Positions 6,790 through 14,941 of a DNA stretch of 27,356 nt are shown here, in pieces. The stretch is from positions 1 through 27,356 of the forward strand of contig JAUIEM010000088.1 of the NCBI GenBank assembly GCA_030428695.1. The letters run 5' to 3'. Position numbers and translations under genes: made by a program. The DNA comes from a bacterium. Its GTDB lineage: Bacteria > Planctomycetota > J058 > JAJDCP01. The notes beneath the pieces were generated by a model, which was given only the letters and a program-made list of their open reading frames with translations, was not told the DNA's origin and ran no database searches. Within the stretch, counting starts at the first letter, position 1, and the number at the start of each line of letters is the position of its first letter.

Positions 6790-7724
6790 ATCCCGCCCTG
6801 CTCGCGCGCTGCGAGGCGGTGATGGCCGAGCACGCGAAGAGCTTCCGCTTCGCCGCCCTGTTCCTGCCCCGCGAAGGCCGCCAGCGGGCGGCGGTGACCT
6901 ACGCCTTCTGCCGGCTGGTCGACGACCTCGCCGACGAGGCCGACGACCCGGTCGCAGGCGCCGCCGAGCTCGCCCGCCTCGACGCCGAGCTGGCCGGGGA
7001 GGCGCCGCCCCGCCCCCTGGTCGAGGCCTTCGTCGGCGCCGGCGCCGGGCCCCACACCCGGGAGGCGGCCCGGGAGCTGATCCGCGGGGTGCGCGGTGAC
7101 CTCGGCGCGGTGCGGGTCGCCGACGACCGCGAGCTCATGCGCTACTGCTACCGGGTCGCCGGCACGGTCGGCCTGATGATGCTGCCGGTGCTCGGCGTCC
7201 GCGCGCACTCCGCCGCGGCCCACGCGATCGACCTCGGCATCGGCATGCAGCTGACCAACATCTGCCGCGACGTGCGCGAGGACGCGGAGATGGGCCGCGT
7301 GTACCTGCCGGGGACCCGCCTGCGCGCGGCCGGTACCGACGGCGCGGCCCTGCTGGCGGGGCGGGCGGAGCGGGGGGCGGTCGCGCGGGTGGTGCGCGGC
7401 CTGCTCGACCTCGCGGAGCGCTACTACGCGAGCGCCGACGCGGGCATGCGGGCGATCCCCTGGCGCAGCCGGCTGGCGATCCACGTCGCCCGGCACGTCT
7501 ACCACGCGATCGGCACCAAGCTGCGGCGGCGGGGTGGCGACGCCCTGGCCGGGCGGGCGATGGTCCACGCCCACGAGAAGCGCCGCATCGCCGCCCGGGG
7601 CCTGCTGTCGGGGCTGGGTCTGGCGTTCGCCCGGCGCCGCCCCCACGAGCCGCAGCTGCACGAGGCGCTGCGCGGCCTGCCGGGGGCGAACCCGCTGCGC
7701 TACGCGCGCCGGGGGGAGGGCTGA
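6786..7724 (+). CDS. crtB: Phytoene synthase
   Basis: Joins two GGPP molecules head to head to give phytoene, the first committed carotenoid. 312 residues with GTG start 6786, chosen for the 4-base overlap with crtI; an ATG at 6822 (MAEHAKSF) is an alternative, and there is no strong Shine-Dalgarno for either, which suggests translational coupling. Both Asp-rich diphosphate/Mg sites are present: DDLADEAD near residue 46 and NICRDVREDAEMGRVYLP near residue 158. The N-terminal HAKSFRFAALFLP and YAFCRLVDDLAD match squalene/phytoene synthases; the operon with crtE and crtI argues for phytoene rather than squalene. Last gene of the crt operon. Confidence 0.95.
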   Translation: MNPALLARCEAVMAEHAKSFRFAALFLPREGRQRAAVTYAFCRLVDDLADEADDPVAGAAELARLDAELAGEAPPRPLVEAFVGAGAGPHTREAARELIRGVRGDLGAVRVADDRELMRYCYRVAGTVGLMMLPVLGVRAHSAAAHAIDLGIGMQLTNICRDVREDAEMGRVYLPGTRLRAAGTDGAALLAGRAERGAVARVVRGLLDLAERYYASADAGMRAIPWRSRLAIHVARHVYHAIGTKLRRRGGDALAGRAMVHAHEKRRIAARGLLSGLGLAFARRRPHEPQLHEALRGLPGANPLRYARRGEG

Positions 7725-7730
7725 GGGGGC

Positions 7731-7759
7731 TTGACCGGCACGGAGCCCACGGGTACTGT
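7731..7759 (+). promoter_or_regulatory. Predicted promoter for gmd-fcl
   Basis: -35 TTGACC (7731-7736), a 17-base spacer and -10 TACTGT (7754-7759), placed between the crtB stop and gmd. It suggests that gmd-fcl can be transcribed independently of the crt operon, although read-through is possible because no terminator is visible. Confidence 0.5.
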
Positions 7760-7806
7760 GTCCGAGCCCGATGCTGCTGTCGGCTGGCTCTCTTCCCGAG
7801 GAACAC

Positions 7807-8826
7807 GTGAAGCGCGCTCTCATCACCGGAATCACCGGGCAGGACGGTTCGTACCTCGCGGAGCTCCTCCTCGAGAAGGATTACGAGGTGCACGGCGTGA
7901 TCCGCCGCGCCTCGACCTTCAACACCAAACGCATCGACCACCTCTACCAGGACCCCCACGTCCAGGACCGCAAGCTCTTCCTGCACTACGGCGACCTCGC
8001 CGACTCGGTGCAGATGGTCAAGCTGCTGTACGAGCTCAAGCCCGATGAGGTGTACCATCTCGGCGCCCAGAGCCACGTGCGTGTGTCCTTCGACATCCCG
8101 GAGTACACCGGCGACGTGACCGGCCTCGGCACCGTGCGCATCCTCGAGGCCCTGCGCGAGACCGGCCTGCACAAGAAGACGAGCTTCTACCAGGCCTCGT
8201 CGTCGGAGATGTTCGGGCGGGTCCAGGAGGTTCCGCAGACCGAGACGACCCCGTTCTACCCGCGGTCGCCCTACGCCTGCGCGAAGGTCTACGCCTACTG
8301 GCTGACGGTCAACTACCGCGAGGCGTACGGCATGCACGCCTCGAACGGCATCCTGTTCAACCACGAGTCCCCGCGCCGGGGCGAGACCTTCGTCACCCGC
8401 AAGATCACCCGCGCCGTCGCCCGCATCAAGCTCGGGCTGCAGCGCCATCTCTACCTCGGGAACCTCGACGCGCGGCGGGACTGGGGCTTCGCCAAGGAGT
8501 ACGTCGAGGCGATGTGGCTGATGATGCAGCAGGACAAGCCCGACGACTACGTGATCGCGACCCACGAGACCCACTCGGTCCGGGAGTTCTGCGAGGAGGC
8601 CTTCGCCTGCCTCGACCTCGACTGGAACGAGCACGTGCGCATCGACCAGCGCTACGTGCGGCCGACCGAGGTCGACCTCCTGATCGGCGACCCCTCGAAG
8701 GCGAAGAAGGTGCTCGGCTGGGAGCCGAAGGTCACCTTCCACGAGCTCGTCAAGCTGATGGTCGAGGCCGACCTCGCGCTGGCGCGCCAGGAGCTGGCGA
8801 TCCGCAAGGCCGAGGGGACGCTGTGA
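7807..8826 (+). CDS. gmd: GDP-mannose 4,6-dehydratase
   Basis: Converts GDP-D-mannose to GDP-4-keto-6-deoxy-D-mannose, first step to GDP-L-fucose (also a branch point for GDP-rhamnose and perosamine), in the cytoplasm. 339 residues. GTG 7807 follows GAGGAA and places [19 protein letters not shown] at the N-terminus as in the family; the ATG at 7771 would add 12 residues. Extended-SDR features: NADP motif GITGQDG (residues 8-14), SSSEMFG near 130, the catalytic YACAK (Tyr about 156) and [18 protein letters not shown], the GDP-mannose region. [24 protein letters not shown] near the C-terminus is highly typical. It is followed after 10 bases by fcl. Confidence 0.97.
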   Translation: MKRALITGITGQDGSYLAELLLEKDYEVHGVIRRASTFNTKRIDHLYQDPHVQDRKLFLHYGDLADSVQMVKLLYELKPDEVYHLGAQSHVRVSFDIPEYTGDVTGLGTVRILEALRETGLHKKTSFYQASSSEMFGRVQEVPQTETTPFYPRSPYACAKVYAYWLTVNYREAYGMHASNGILFNHESPRRGETFVTRKITRAVARIKLGLQRHLYLGNLDARRDWGFAKEYVEAMWLMMQQDKPDDYVIATHETHSVREFCEEAFACLDLDWNEHVRIDQRYVRPTEVDLLIGDPSKAKKVLGWEPKVTFHELVKLMVEADLALARQELAIRKAEGTL

Positions 8827-8836
8827 GGGCGACGGC

Positions 8837-9802
8837 GTGAAGGATGCCCTGCGGGCCGACTCGAGGGTCTACGTGGCCGGCCACCGCGGCATGGTGGGCT
8901 CCGCCCTCGTGCGGGCGCTGGCGCAGAGCCATCCCGACGCGGAGGTGATCACCGCGACCCGGAGCGAGGTCGACCTGTGTGAGCAGGCCGCGGTCCGCGC
9001 CTTCCTGCGCGAGCGCAAGCCGGACGTCGTGCTGGTCGCGGCCGCCAAGGTCGGCGGCATCCACTCGAACAGCTCCCTGCCGGCCGACTTCATCCACGAC
9101 AACCTCAGCATCGCCCTGCACGTGATCGGCGAGGCCTACCGGGCGGGGGTGCGGCGGCTCGTCTTCCTCGGCAGCACCTGCATCTATCCGCGCCTGGCGC
9201 CCCAGCCGATGCCGGAGAGCTGCCTGTTGACCGGGCCCCTCGAGCCGACCAACGAGGCCTACGCCGTCGCCAAGATCGCGGGCCTCAAGCTGTGCGAGCA
9301 CTTCCGCGCGCAGTACGGGGTCCCCTATCACTCGGTGATGCCGACCAACCTCTACGGGCCGGGCGACAACTACGACCCCCTGCACTCGCACGTGCTGCCC
9401 GCGCTGCTCCGCCGCTTCCACGAGGCCAGGCTCGCCGGCGCGGCCTCGGTGACGGTGTGGGGAAGCGGGACGCCGCGGCGGGAGTTCCTGCACGTCGACG
9501 ACTGCGCGCGCGCGGTGCTGCACCTCGCGGCGGCGGAGGATCCACCCGATCTCGTCAACATCGGGACCGGCGTCGACGTCACCATCGCCGAGGTCGCGCG
9601 CGCCGTCGCCGAGGTCGTCGGCTTCCAGGGCGAGCTGGTGTTCGACACCTCGAAGCCCGACGGCACCCCCCGCAAGCTGACCGACACGCGGCTGCTGGCG
9701 GCGACCGGCTGGAGCCCGCGGATTACCCTGGCCGACGGGCTCGCCGACACCTACCGGCACTACCTGCAAGAGGTGGAGCGGGGCTCCGTCCGCGGGCACT
9801 GA
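8837..9802 (+). CDS. fcl: GDP-L-fucose synthase (3,5-epimerase/4-reductase)
   Basis: Turns GDP-4-keto-6-deoxy-D-mannose into GDP-L-fucose with NADPH, completing the pathway begun by gmd. 321 residues from GTG 8837, the usual length. The N-terminal motif [18 protein letters not shown] (from residue 11) binds [41 protein letters not shown] and the catalytic Tyr-x-x-x-Lys YAVAK near residue 141 are family hallmarks, as are [13 protein letters not shown] and [16 protein letters not shown]. Its stop (9800-9802) lies 7 bases from the stop of the convergent methyltransferase gene, so transcripts of the two blocks may overlap. The product GDP-fucose is probably used by a glycosyltransferase, perhaps within the opposing cluster. 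Confidence 0.97.
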   Translation: MKDALRADSRVYVAGHRGMVGSALVRALAQSHPDAEVITATRSEVDLCEQAAVRAFLRERKPDVVLVAAAKVGGIHSNSSLPADFIHDNLSIALHVIGEAYRAGVRRLVFLGSTCIYPRLAPQPMPESCLLTGPLEPTNEAYAVAKIAGLKLCEHFRAQYGVPYHSVMPTNLYGPGDNYDPLHSHVLPALLRRFHEARLAGAASVTVWGSGTPRREFLHVDDCARAVLHLAAAEDPPDLVNIGTGVDVTIAEVARAVAEVVGFQGELVFDTSKPDGTPRKLTDTRLLAATGWSPRITLADGLADTYRHYLQEVERGSVRGH

Positions 9803-9818
9803 GGGGCTGTCAGGCCCC
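9803..9818. terminator. Weak hairpin at the convergent fcl/methyltransferase stops
   Basis: GGGGC (9803-9807) and GCCCC (9814-9818) form a 5-bp stem with a 6-base loop directly after fcl. It overlaps the stop codon of the opposing gene and has no T-tract, so it would be a weak terminator at best. Confidence 0.25.
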
Positions 9819-10742
9819 GATGGTCCTGCGCAGGCCGACAGGCACGTAGGCAGGATCCCAGACACCCCACGGCATCCCGTTCGCCCCGCTGTCGTAGTAG
9901 AAGGACGCGAGCCAACGCCGCAGGAAGCGCGAGCGCCGCAGCCCCGCCTCGATCTCGTCGAAGCGCGCGAAGTTCGAGGTCACCTCGCGCAGGCCGTAGG
10001 TCTCGCGCAGCCCCGCCTCGCCGAGCAGGTGGCTGTGGCTCTGCTCGTGGAAGCGCTGCCCTTCGCGGCAGGCGCTGACCGTGAGCAGCTGCAGCCCGCC
10101 CGGCCGCGTCACTCTGTCGAGCTCGCGGACGATCCGGCGCACGCCCTCCGGCGGATTGTGCTCGAGGGCCGAGACCGACACCACCGCATCGATGCTGTGG
10201 TCGGCCAGGGCGGCCATGTCGCCGAGGTCGCAACGGTACAGGGAGACAGTCGGACGATCACCCGGCGCCCGCTTCTCCGGCGTCGACGGCAGGAGGCGCT
10301 TGCGGATGCGTCCCGGGATGTCCCCGAGAGGCGTGCGCATCAGGGCCTCGACCGTACCCCGCAGGTCCAGGGCGGACAGCGGTCCGAGCCGCTCGCCGAG
10401 GTGGTCGAGGTAGGTGTGCTCGATCTTCTCCTGCTCGCCGAAGGTCTCGAAGTGGTAGAGCCGATCGAAGCGACACTCCGTGTGGCGCAGCACCATGTCG
10501 GCGCTGATCACCCGGTAGCCCCGGTCGGCGAGGAGGAACTGCAACACGCCCCAGCCGGCGCCCGCGTCGAGGACCGTGGCGGGCGGCGCGACGTCGAGCT
10601 CGCGCAGGATCCAGATCAGGTCGAGCAGGTAGTGCCAGCCGAGCGGTACCTGCAAACGCGTGCTCGCGGCGAGGACCTCGATGGCCAGGTCGGTGTGCTC
10701 TTCGATCAGCCCTTCATCGAGCAGTCGGATCGCGTCGGGCAT
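9810..10742 (-). CDS. Class I SAM-dependent methyltransferase
   Basis: 310 residues from ATG 10742, which has a GGAGGG ribosome site; longer in-frame readings upstream run into the preceding gene. The SAM-binding fold is clear: motif I VLDAGAGWGVLQFLLADRGY near residue 55, an acidic strand end (VISADM), then DAVVSVSALEHNPPEGVRRIV and LDRVTRPGGLQLLTVSA, as in Methyltransf_11/25-type enzymes. A long insert between motifs I and IV (about residues 85-165) is rich in Arg and Leu and may be a substrate-binding lid. The acceptor is not identifiable; being last in a run with a DUF115 protein and a glycosyltransferase, a sugar or glycan is the best guess. It begins 26 bases after the DUF115 stop. Confidence 0.87.
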   Translation of the reverse strand: MPDAIRLLDEGLIEEHTDLAIEVLAASTRLQVPLGWHYLLDLIWILRELDVAPPATVLDAGAGWGVLQFLLADRGYRVISADMVLRHTECRFDRLYHFETFGEQEKIEHTYLDHLGERLGPLSALDLRGTVEALMRTPLGDIPGRIRKRLLPSTPEKRAPGDRPTVSLYRCDLGDMAALADHSIDAVVSVSALEHNPPEGVRRIVRELDRVTRPGGLQLLTVSACREGQRFHEQSHSHLLGEAGLRETYGLREVTSNFARFDEIEAGLRRSRFLRRWLASFYYDSGANGMPWGVWDPAYVPVGLRRTIGA

Positions 10743-10768
10743 GCCCCCTCCCGTTGTTTTCCACGTCC

Positions 10769-11581
10769 TCAGCGGGCGTCGAACAGCTCCCCGTAGGCGC
10801 GCTTCGGAAAGACCTCGAGCTTGCCGCCGATGGTCGCGTCCTCGATCTTCCGCCCGCTCCCCTCGAACTCCTGCCGCGCGATCTCGTAGGCCCGCTCCGA
10901 GTTCTCGAGGTCGGGCAGCTGCCACTGCACCCCCTTGCCGAAGTAGCTCGGGTCGAAGTGGTTCGGGTCGGCGCCTTCGGAGGTCACCAGCTTGTGGGGC
11001 TGGCCCTTGGTGGTGAAGGAGTGGTCGACGCCGATCAGGTAGACCTCGTCGAAGCCCATGAAGAGAGCGAGCTGCATCGCGACGAAGGTGACCGTGCAGC
11101 CCTGGTAGATGCCGGCCGCGGGGTCATGGCTGAAGCCCTGGCCGAACAGGGTGCGCAGGAAGTACATCCCGCTGCCGTAGTCGATCACGTCCCGCGCGTC
11201 CCAGGACAGGAAGCGGGGACAGGGCAAGGTCTCGAAGTCGCTGCGGAACTGCTCGATGACGTGGACGTTGACCGAGACCAGGAAGCTCGTGGTGAAGCCG
11301 AGCTTCTCGAACAGGAGATAGATGCGGTTGAGCCCGAAGGAGACCTCGCCGCGGAGCAGGGACAGGTCGGTCTTGTTCAGGCTCGGTCCGTTGCCGAGGA
11401 TGAAGCACCGGCGCCCACGGTAGGCGTTCCGGAACGCCTCGATCCCGCGCCGGCTGGCGACCGCGCGGGGATCGTACCGCCACTGCGCGTCGCGGGAGAC
11501 GCGGACGAGGCGGCGGAAGAGCGGGGCGGGGACGACCCGCTCCCCCCATCGATACAGTCTCTCGTCGATACCCACCTTCAC
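10769..11581 (-). CDS. DUF115/MptE-like protein, probable sugar-transfer role
   Basis: 270 residues from GTG 11581, which overlaps the stop of the upstream glycosyltransferase as GTGA; a second GTG two codons later is possible. The diagnostic stretch is RRCFILGNGPSLNKTDLSLL followed by EVSFGLNRIYLLFEKLGF, as in DUF115 (MptE-like, PF01973) proteins and related GT42-type sialyltransferase folds. Further conserved-looking parts are MYFLRTLFGQGFSHDP, GCTVTFVAMQLALFMGFDEVYLIGVDHSF and DPNHFDPSYFGKG. The family includes archaeal hydroxymethylpterin pyrophosphokinase and flagellin glycosylation factors (Maf), but copies within polysaccharide clusters are usually thought to act on glycans. Here the glycosyltransferase and exporter neighbours favour surface glycan work over pterin synthesis. 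Cytoplasmic: no signal or membrane segment. Confidence 0.82.
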   Translation of the reverse strand: MKVGIDERLYRWGERVVPAPLFRRLVRVSRDAQWRYDPRAVASRRGIEAFRNAYRGRRCFILGNGPSLNKTDLSLLRGEVSFGLNRIYLLFEKLGFTTSFLVSVNVHVIEQFRSDFETLPCPRFLSWDARDVIDYGSGMYFLRTLFGQGFSHDPAAGIYQGCTVTFVAMQLALFMGFDEVYLIGVDHSFTTKGQPHKLVTSEGADPNHFDPSYFGKGVQWQLPDLENSERAYEIARQEFEGSGRKIEDATIGGKLEVFPKRAYGELFDAR

Positions 11582-12936
11582 CCCCGTGTCAGCTCCTGCA
11601 GTGAGTCCCCGCGCGCGAGCTCCAGAGCCGTGAACAGCCCGGACGCCGTGTGTTGACGGCAGAAGCTCTCGACCTTCGCGCGGCTGGCCAGGCGCTGCTC
11701 CGGGAGGTCGGCGCAGATCCGGTCCAGGCTGGCGGCCAGACTGTCGAGGTCGCCGGAGACGAACGTCGTCCCGACCCCGAGGCTGCGCACGATGTCCCCC
11801 ATCCAGGTGTGCTCTGGAGCGACCACCAGCCGACCCTGGGTCAGCGCATCGATCAGGATGCCCGAGGTCTGGCAGGGGTAGTGCTCCCGCCGGTAGGGGA
11901 TCAGGACGACGTCGCAACGCGCGATCTGCGCGAGATACTCCGCCTGGCCCAGGTCGTGCGAGAGGTGCTCGACCCGTGTCTGCAGCGCGCGGAAGCGGTC
12001 GATCTTCGAGCGCTGGGAGAAGCCGTCGGAGGGGATCTCGCGGTGCCGGATCAGGAAGCGCACCGGGCTCTCCGGGTCGCGCGTCAGCTTCCTGCACAGC
12101 CGGTACATCAGGTCGTAGCCGTTGCGCACGTGGGCGCAGCCGAAGAAGCCGACGAGCGGGCCGGGCCGGGCCGGAGCCGGGTCGGGGAGCTCGACTTTCG
12201 ACACGAGCGGGATGGGCAGGAAGCCGATCGGGCGCTCGAAGCAGGGGGCGTAGCGCGCCACGGTGCGCTCCGAGTCGCTGGTCAAGCGCACGACCCGGCC
12301 GGGGTCACAGCGCTCGAGCTGTGCCGACACCGCGCGGAGCATCGCCGTGTAGTCGGGACTCTCCTCGCCGGCGCAGAACCGGGTGTCGAGATAGAAGAGG
12401 TTGAGGAAGACCCGCAGGCGCGCGGGCCCGACCTCCTCGAGCACCTCGGCGACGGCGGCGAAGTGCCGGGGGTGGCAGGTGTACATGTACACCGTCACCT
12501 CGTCCGCCTCCCTGCGCGCCTCGCGCAGCAGCCCGGCGAGGCGGGTCGAGAACGAGCGCAGGGCCCGGGTGTTGTAGTCGTCGAGCAGGTCGCTGCCGAG
12601 GCGCCGCAGCGCCGGCAGGTCGACCCGCTGGCGGAGCGCCTCGCCGAGCAGCTCGATGCGGTCGCGCACGGCGCGCCGGGCGGCGAAGAAGGGGCGGCTG
12701 ATCTTGAGCCTCCCGTCTTCGAAGAAGCGGTGCTGCCGGAACACCGCGGGGTAGCGGAAGCAGCGGCGCAGCCCGAGACGCTCGGCGGTCGCCGCGTCGA
12801 CCCTGTCGCCGACGCAGTGCCACAGGGGCAGGTCCCGGCGCGCGGCTTCGGCCCGCAGGTTGCTCGCGATCGCGCGGTAGTGTCCGACGAGAGAGAAGCC
12901 GGGGTCGACGAAGAGCAGCAGTTGTCTCGGTCCCAC
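11578..12936 (-). CDS. GT-B glycosyltransferase (GT4-like)
   Basis: 452 residues from GTG 12936 (GGAG site upstream). The frame opens at 12999, but a good promoter occupies 12971-12999, so an earlier start is unlikely. The N-terminus RQLLLFVDPGFSLVGHYRAIASNL resembles GT-B enzymes whose first loop scans for an acceptor. The second half begins GPLVGFFGCAHVRNGYDLMYRL, then RFLIRHREIPSD, YLAQIARCDVVLIPYRREHYPCQTSGILIDAL and GRLVVAPEHTWMGDIVRSLG. This order (donor site, then a T-SGILIDAL helix) is the usual GT4/glycos_transf_1 layout. Donor and acceptor are unknown; GDP-fucose made by gmd-fcl is a possible donor only by proximity. First gene of a minus-strand unit, with DUF115 and methyltransferase genes downstream. 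Confidence 0.83.
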   Translation of the reverse strand: MGPRQLLLFVDPGFSLVGHYRAIASNLRAEAARRDLPLWHCVGDRVDAATAERLGLRRCFRYPAVFRQHRFFEDGRLKISRPFFAARRAVRDRIELLGEALRQRVDLPALRRLGSDLLDDYNTRALRSFSTRLAGLLREARREADEVTVYMYTCHPRHFAAVAEVLEEVGPARLRVFLNLFYLDTRFCAGEESPDYTAMLRAVSAQLERCDPGRVVRLTSDSERTVARYAPCFERPIGFLPIPLVSKVELPDPAPARPGPLVGFFGCAHVRNGYDLMYRLCRKLTRDPESPVRFLIRHREIPSDGFSQRSKIDRFRALQTRVEHLSHDLGQAEYLAQIARCDVVLIPYRREHYPCQTSGILIDALTQGRLVVAPEHTWMGDIVRSLGVGTTFVSGDLDSLAASLDRICADLPEQRLASRAKVESFCRQHTASGLFTALELARGDSLQELTRG

Positions 12937-12970
12937 GTTCCGGCTCCGGATCCCGGCAGGCAAGCCGCGG

Positions 12971-12999
12971 AGTATACGCGTAAGCCCTGGGGACCGCAA
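12971..12999 (-). promoter_or_regulatory. Strong predicted promoter for the glycosyltransferase unit
   Basis: On the minus strand: -35 TTGCGG (12999-12994), 17-base spacer, -10 TATACT (12976-12971), then CCGCGG. The expected transcript start near 12964 lies before GTG 12936 and excludes the upstream ATG at 12999, so it decides the gene start. Confidence 0.6.
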
Positions 13000-13035
13000 G
13001 GCTCGCAGGACCGGCCGGGGGCCTGGAGACGGGCC

Positions 13036-14817
13036 TCAGCTGCGCGCCTGCGCCAGGGCCTGGAAGGTCGGGTCGTCAGCGAGCAGCTCGTCGTAGGTCC
13101 CGCTCGCGGCGAGGCGGCCGTCCTCGATCAGGAACAGGCGGTCGCAGGCCTTCACCGTGGTCAGGCGGTGGGCGATCATCACGATGGTCTTCTGGTGCGA
13201 GAGGCTCGCGATCGCGCGCATGATCGCTTCCTCCGTCACGTTGTCGAGGGCCGACGTCGCCTCGTCGAGCACCAGCACCTGGGGATCGTGGTACAGGGCC
13301 CGGGCGATGCCGATGCGCTGGCGCTGACCGCCGCTGAGACGCTCCCCGCGCTCGCCGACGACGGTCTCGTAGCCGTCGGGCAGGCTCTCGACGAAGTCGT
13401 GGACCTGCGCCATGCGGGCGGCCTCGCGCGCCCGCTCCCGGTCGATCGTCGCGGCGCCGAAGGCGATGTTGGCGTAGACGGTGTCGTCGCAGAGGAAGAT
13501 CTCCTGCGGCACGTAGCCGAGCTGGCTCTGCCAGGCGTGCACGCGGTCGCCCTCGAGCGCGACCCCGTCGACGCGCAGCACCCCCGACTGCGGGCGCAGC
13601 AGGCCGAGGATCACGTCGATCAGCGTCGTCTTCCCCGAGCCGGTCGAGCCGACGATGCCGACCGTGGTCCGGGCCTCGATGCGCAGGTCGAGGCCGTGCA
13701 GCACGCCCGTGCCGTCGGGGTAGGCGTACGACACCTGGTCGAGGTGCAGCTCCCGCTCGAAGGGCAGAGCCTCGAGAGCCGCGCGGTCGACCTGTGGGTT
13801 GGGCGGCGTCGAGGCGTCGCGGTAGACCGCGTCGAAGGTCGGCAGGCTGAAGCGCACCTGCGAGACGGCGTGGAACATCTGCTGCAGCCCGGGCATCAGC
13901 CGGTAGGCGGCGAGGGCGAGGGCGCCGAGGGTCGGGACCGCGGTCTCGAGGTCGCCTTCGACCGCGATCAGGTACAGGAGCACGACGAACATCCCGCCGA
14001 AGGCGACCAGCTCGAGGGCGTAGCGCGGCAGGGTGCCGATCACCTGCAGCTTGGCGCGGGCGAGGGCCGCGACCTCGGAGACCTGCGCGTAGCGGTCGGC
14101 GTAGACGTGCTCCGAGCCGCTCAGCTTGAGCTGTTTGATGCCGGACAGGCCCTCGAGGACGATCTTGCAGCGGTCCCGGTGGCTCTGCATCGACTCCTTG
14201 CCGACCCTGCGCAGGACCTTCCGGGCCAGGGCCCAGATCAGGCCGTAGGCGGCCCCGAGCACCAGGGTGGCGATCACCGCCAGGCGCCAGTCGACCAGCA
14301 GGACGAGCGTGACGATCGAGAGCGCGACGATCCCGCGCGCGACGATCTGCACGAGCGGGACCATCATCTGCGTGACCACCCCCTGGATCTCGCCGATGAC
14401 CGTGTGCATCAGCTGGCTGCTGTTGCGGCCGAGGAAGAAGGGGTAGTGGCGGAACATGAAGTTGCGGAACATGTCCCGCGACATCTTGTGGCTCTGCAGC
14501 CAGGTGAAGCGCACGAGAAACCAGTGCGTCAGCGCCGTGTAGCCGTTCGCGAAGGCGAGCGTCCCCAGGCAGCCCGAGCCCAGCGCGAGCAGGAAGCCCT
14601 GGGTGGTCTCGAAGCCCATCGACTCGTACAGCCAGCGCAGGGTCTCGTTCTCGGAGATCAGGGAGGGCCGCGCGACGACCGACAGAAAGGGCATGATCGA
14701 GGCGATGCCGAAGACCTCGATCACGCCCATCGCGATGACGGCGATGCCGAGCCCACCGAGCTTGCGCCGGTCGCGCCGCGAGAGCAGGCCGAGCAGCTGG
14801 AACAGGCGCTTCCTCAC
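13036..14817 (-). CDS. ABC exporter, MsbA/PglK type (fused membrane and ATPase domains)
   Basis: 593 residues from GTG 14817, which follows AGGAG; no ATG gives a comparable N-terminus. Half-transporter architecture: about six membrane helices in residues 20-320 (for instance LGGLGIAVIAMGVIEVFGIA, VALSIVTLVLLVDWRLAVIA, LVAFGGMFVVLLYLIA), then an ATPase domain from about 355. Walker A is GSTGSGKTTL, the Q-loop region GYVPQEIFL, the signature LSGGQRQRIGIARAL, Walker B VLVLDEATSALD and the H-loop IAHRL, all intact. As a homodimer it should move a lipid or lipid-linked glycan across the inner membrane; MsbA, PglK and drug exporters share this form. Its place upstream of glycosyltransferase-type genes favours a glycan or glycolipid flippase (inference). 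Confidence 0.93.
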   Translation of the reverse strand: MRKRLFQLLGLLSRRDRRKLGGLGIAVIAMGVIEVFGIASIMPFLSVVARPSLISENETLRWLYESMGFETTQGFLLALGSGCLGTLAFANGYTALTHWFLVRFTWLQSHKMSRDMFRNFMFRHYPFFLGRNSSQLMHTVIGEIQGVVTQMMVPLVQIVARGIVALSIVTLVLLVDWRLAVIATLVLGAAYGLIWALARKVLRRVGKESMQSHRDRCKIVLEGLSGIKQLKLSGSEHVYADRYAQVSEVAALARAKLQVIGTLPRYALELVAFGGMFVVLLYLIAVEGDLETAVPTLGALALAAYRLMPGLQQMFHAVSQVRFSLPTFDAVYRDASTPPNPQVDRAALEALPFERELHLDQVSYAYPDGTGVLHGLDLRIEARTTVGIVGSTGSGKTTLIDVILGLLRPQSGVLRVDGVALEGDRVHAWQSQLGYVPQEIFLCDDTVYANIAFGAATIDRERAREAARMAQVHDFVESLPDGYETVVGERGERLSGGQRQRIGIARALYHDPQVLVLDEATSALDNVTEEAIMRAIASLSHQKTIVMIAHRLTTVKACDRLFLIEDGRLAASGTYDELLADDPTFQALAQARS

Positions 14818-14880
14818 CGCGCTCCTCGCGTGCGGGGAGCGGGGACGGGCGTCGAGCGGATGCGGTCCATGCGGATCTCC

Positions 14881-14936
14881 CGGCGAAGGAAGCGCGCAGT
14901 CTAACCCCTGGCGGGCTGGAGCCCAAGGCTTCGCCG
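14881..14936 (-). promoter_or_regulatory. Promoter of the ABC exporter within an inverted repeat
   Basis: -10 TAGACT (14903-14898) with a TTGGGC -35 candidate (14926-14921) at 17 bases, reading toward 14817. The promoter is bracketed by a perfect 8-base inverted repeat, CGGCGAAG at 14881-14888 and CTTCGCCG at 14929-14936, which may be an operator or a chance match. Confidence 0.4.
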
Positions 14937-14941
14937 CCCGG

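Noticed and set aside
7771..7806. Upstream ATG for gmd
   Set aside because: GTG 7807 has a GAGGAA site and matches the family N-terminus; the ATG lies about 5 bases after the predicted transcript start and adds residues unlike the family.
12937..12999. Upstream ATG for the glycosyltransferase
   Set aside because: It falls within the -35 of a good promoter, so the transcript would begin after it.
11650..14904. Open plus-strand frame of 1084 codons opposite the glycosyltransferase and ABC exporter genes
   Set aside because: It is antisense to two genes with intact motifs, its product is a Gly/Arg/Ala/Asp/Val-rich string with no domains, and such shadows are expected in GC-rich DNA.
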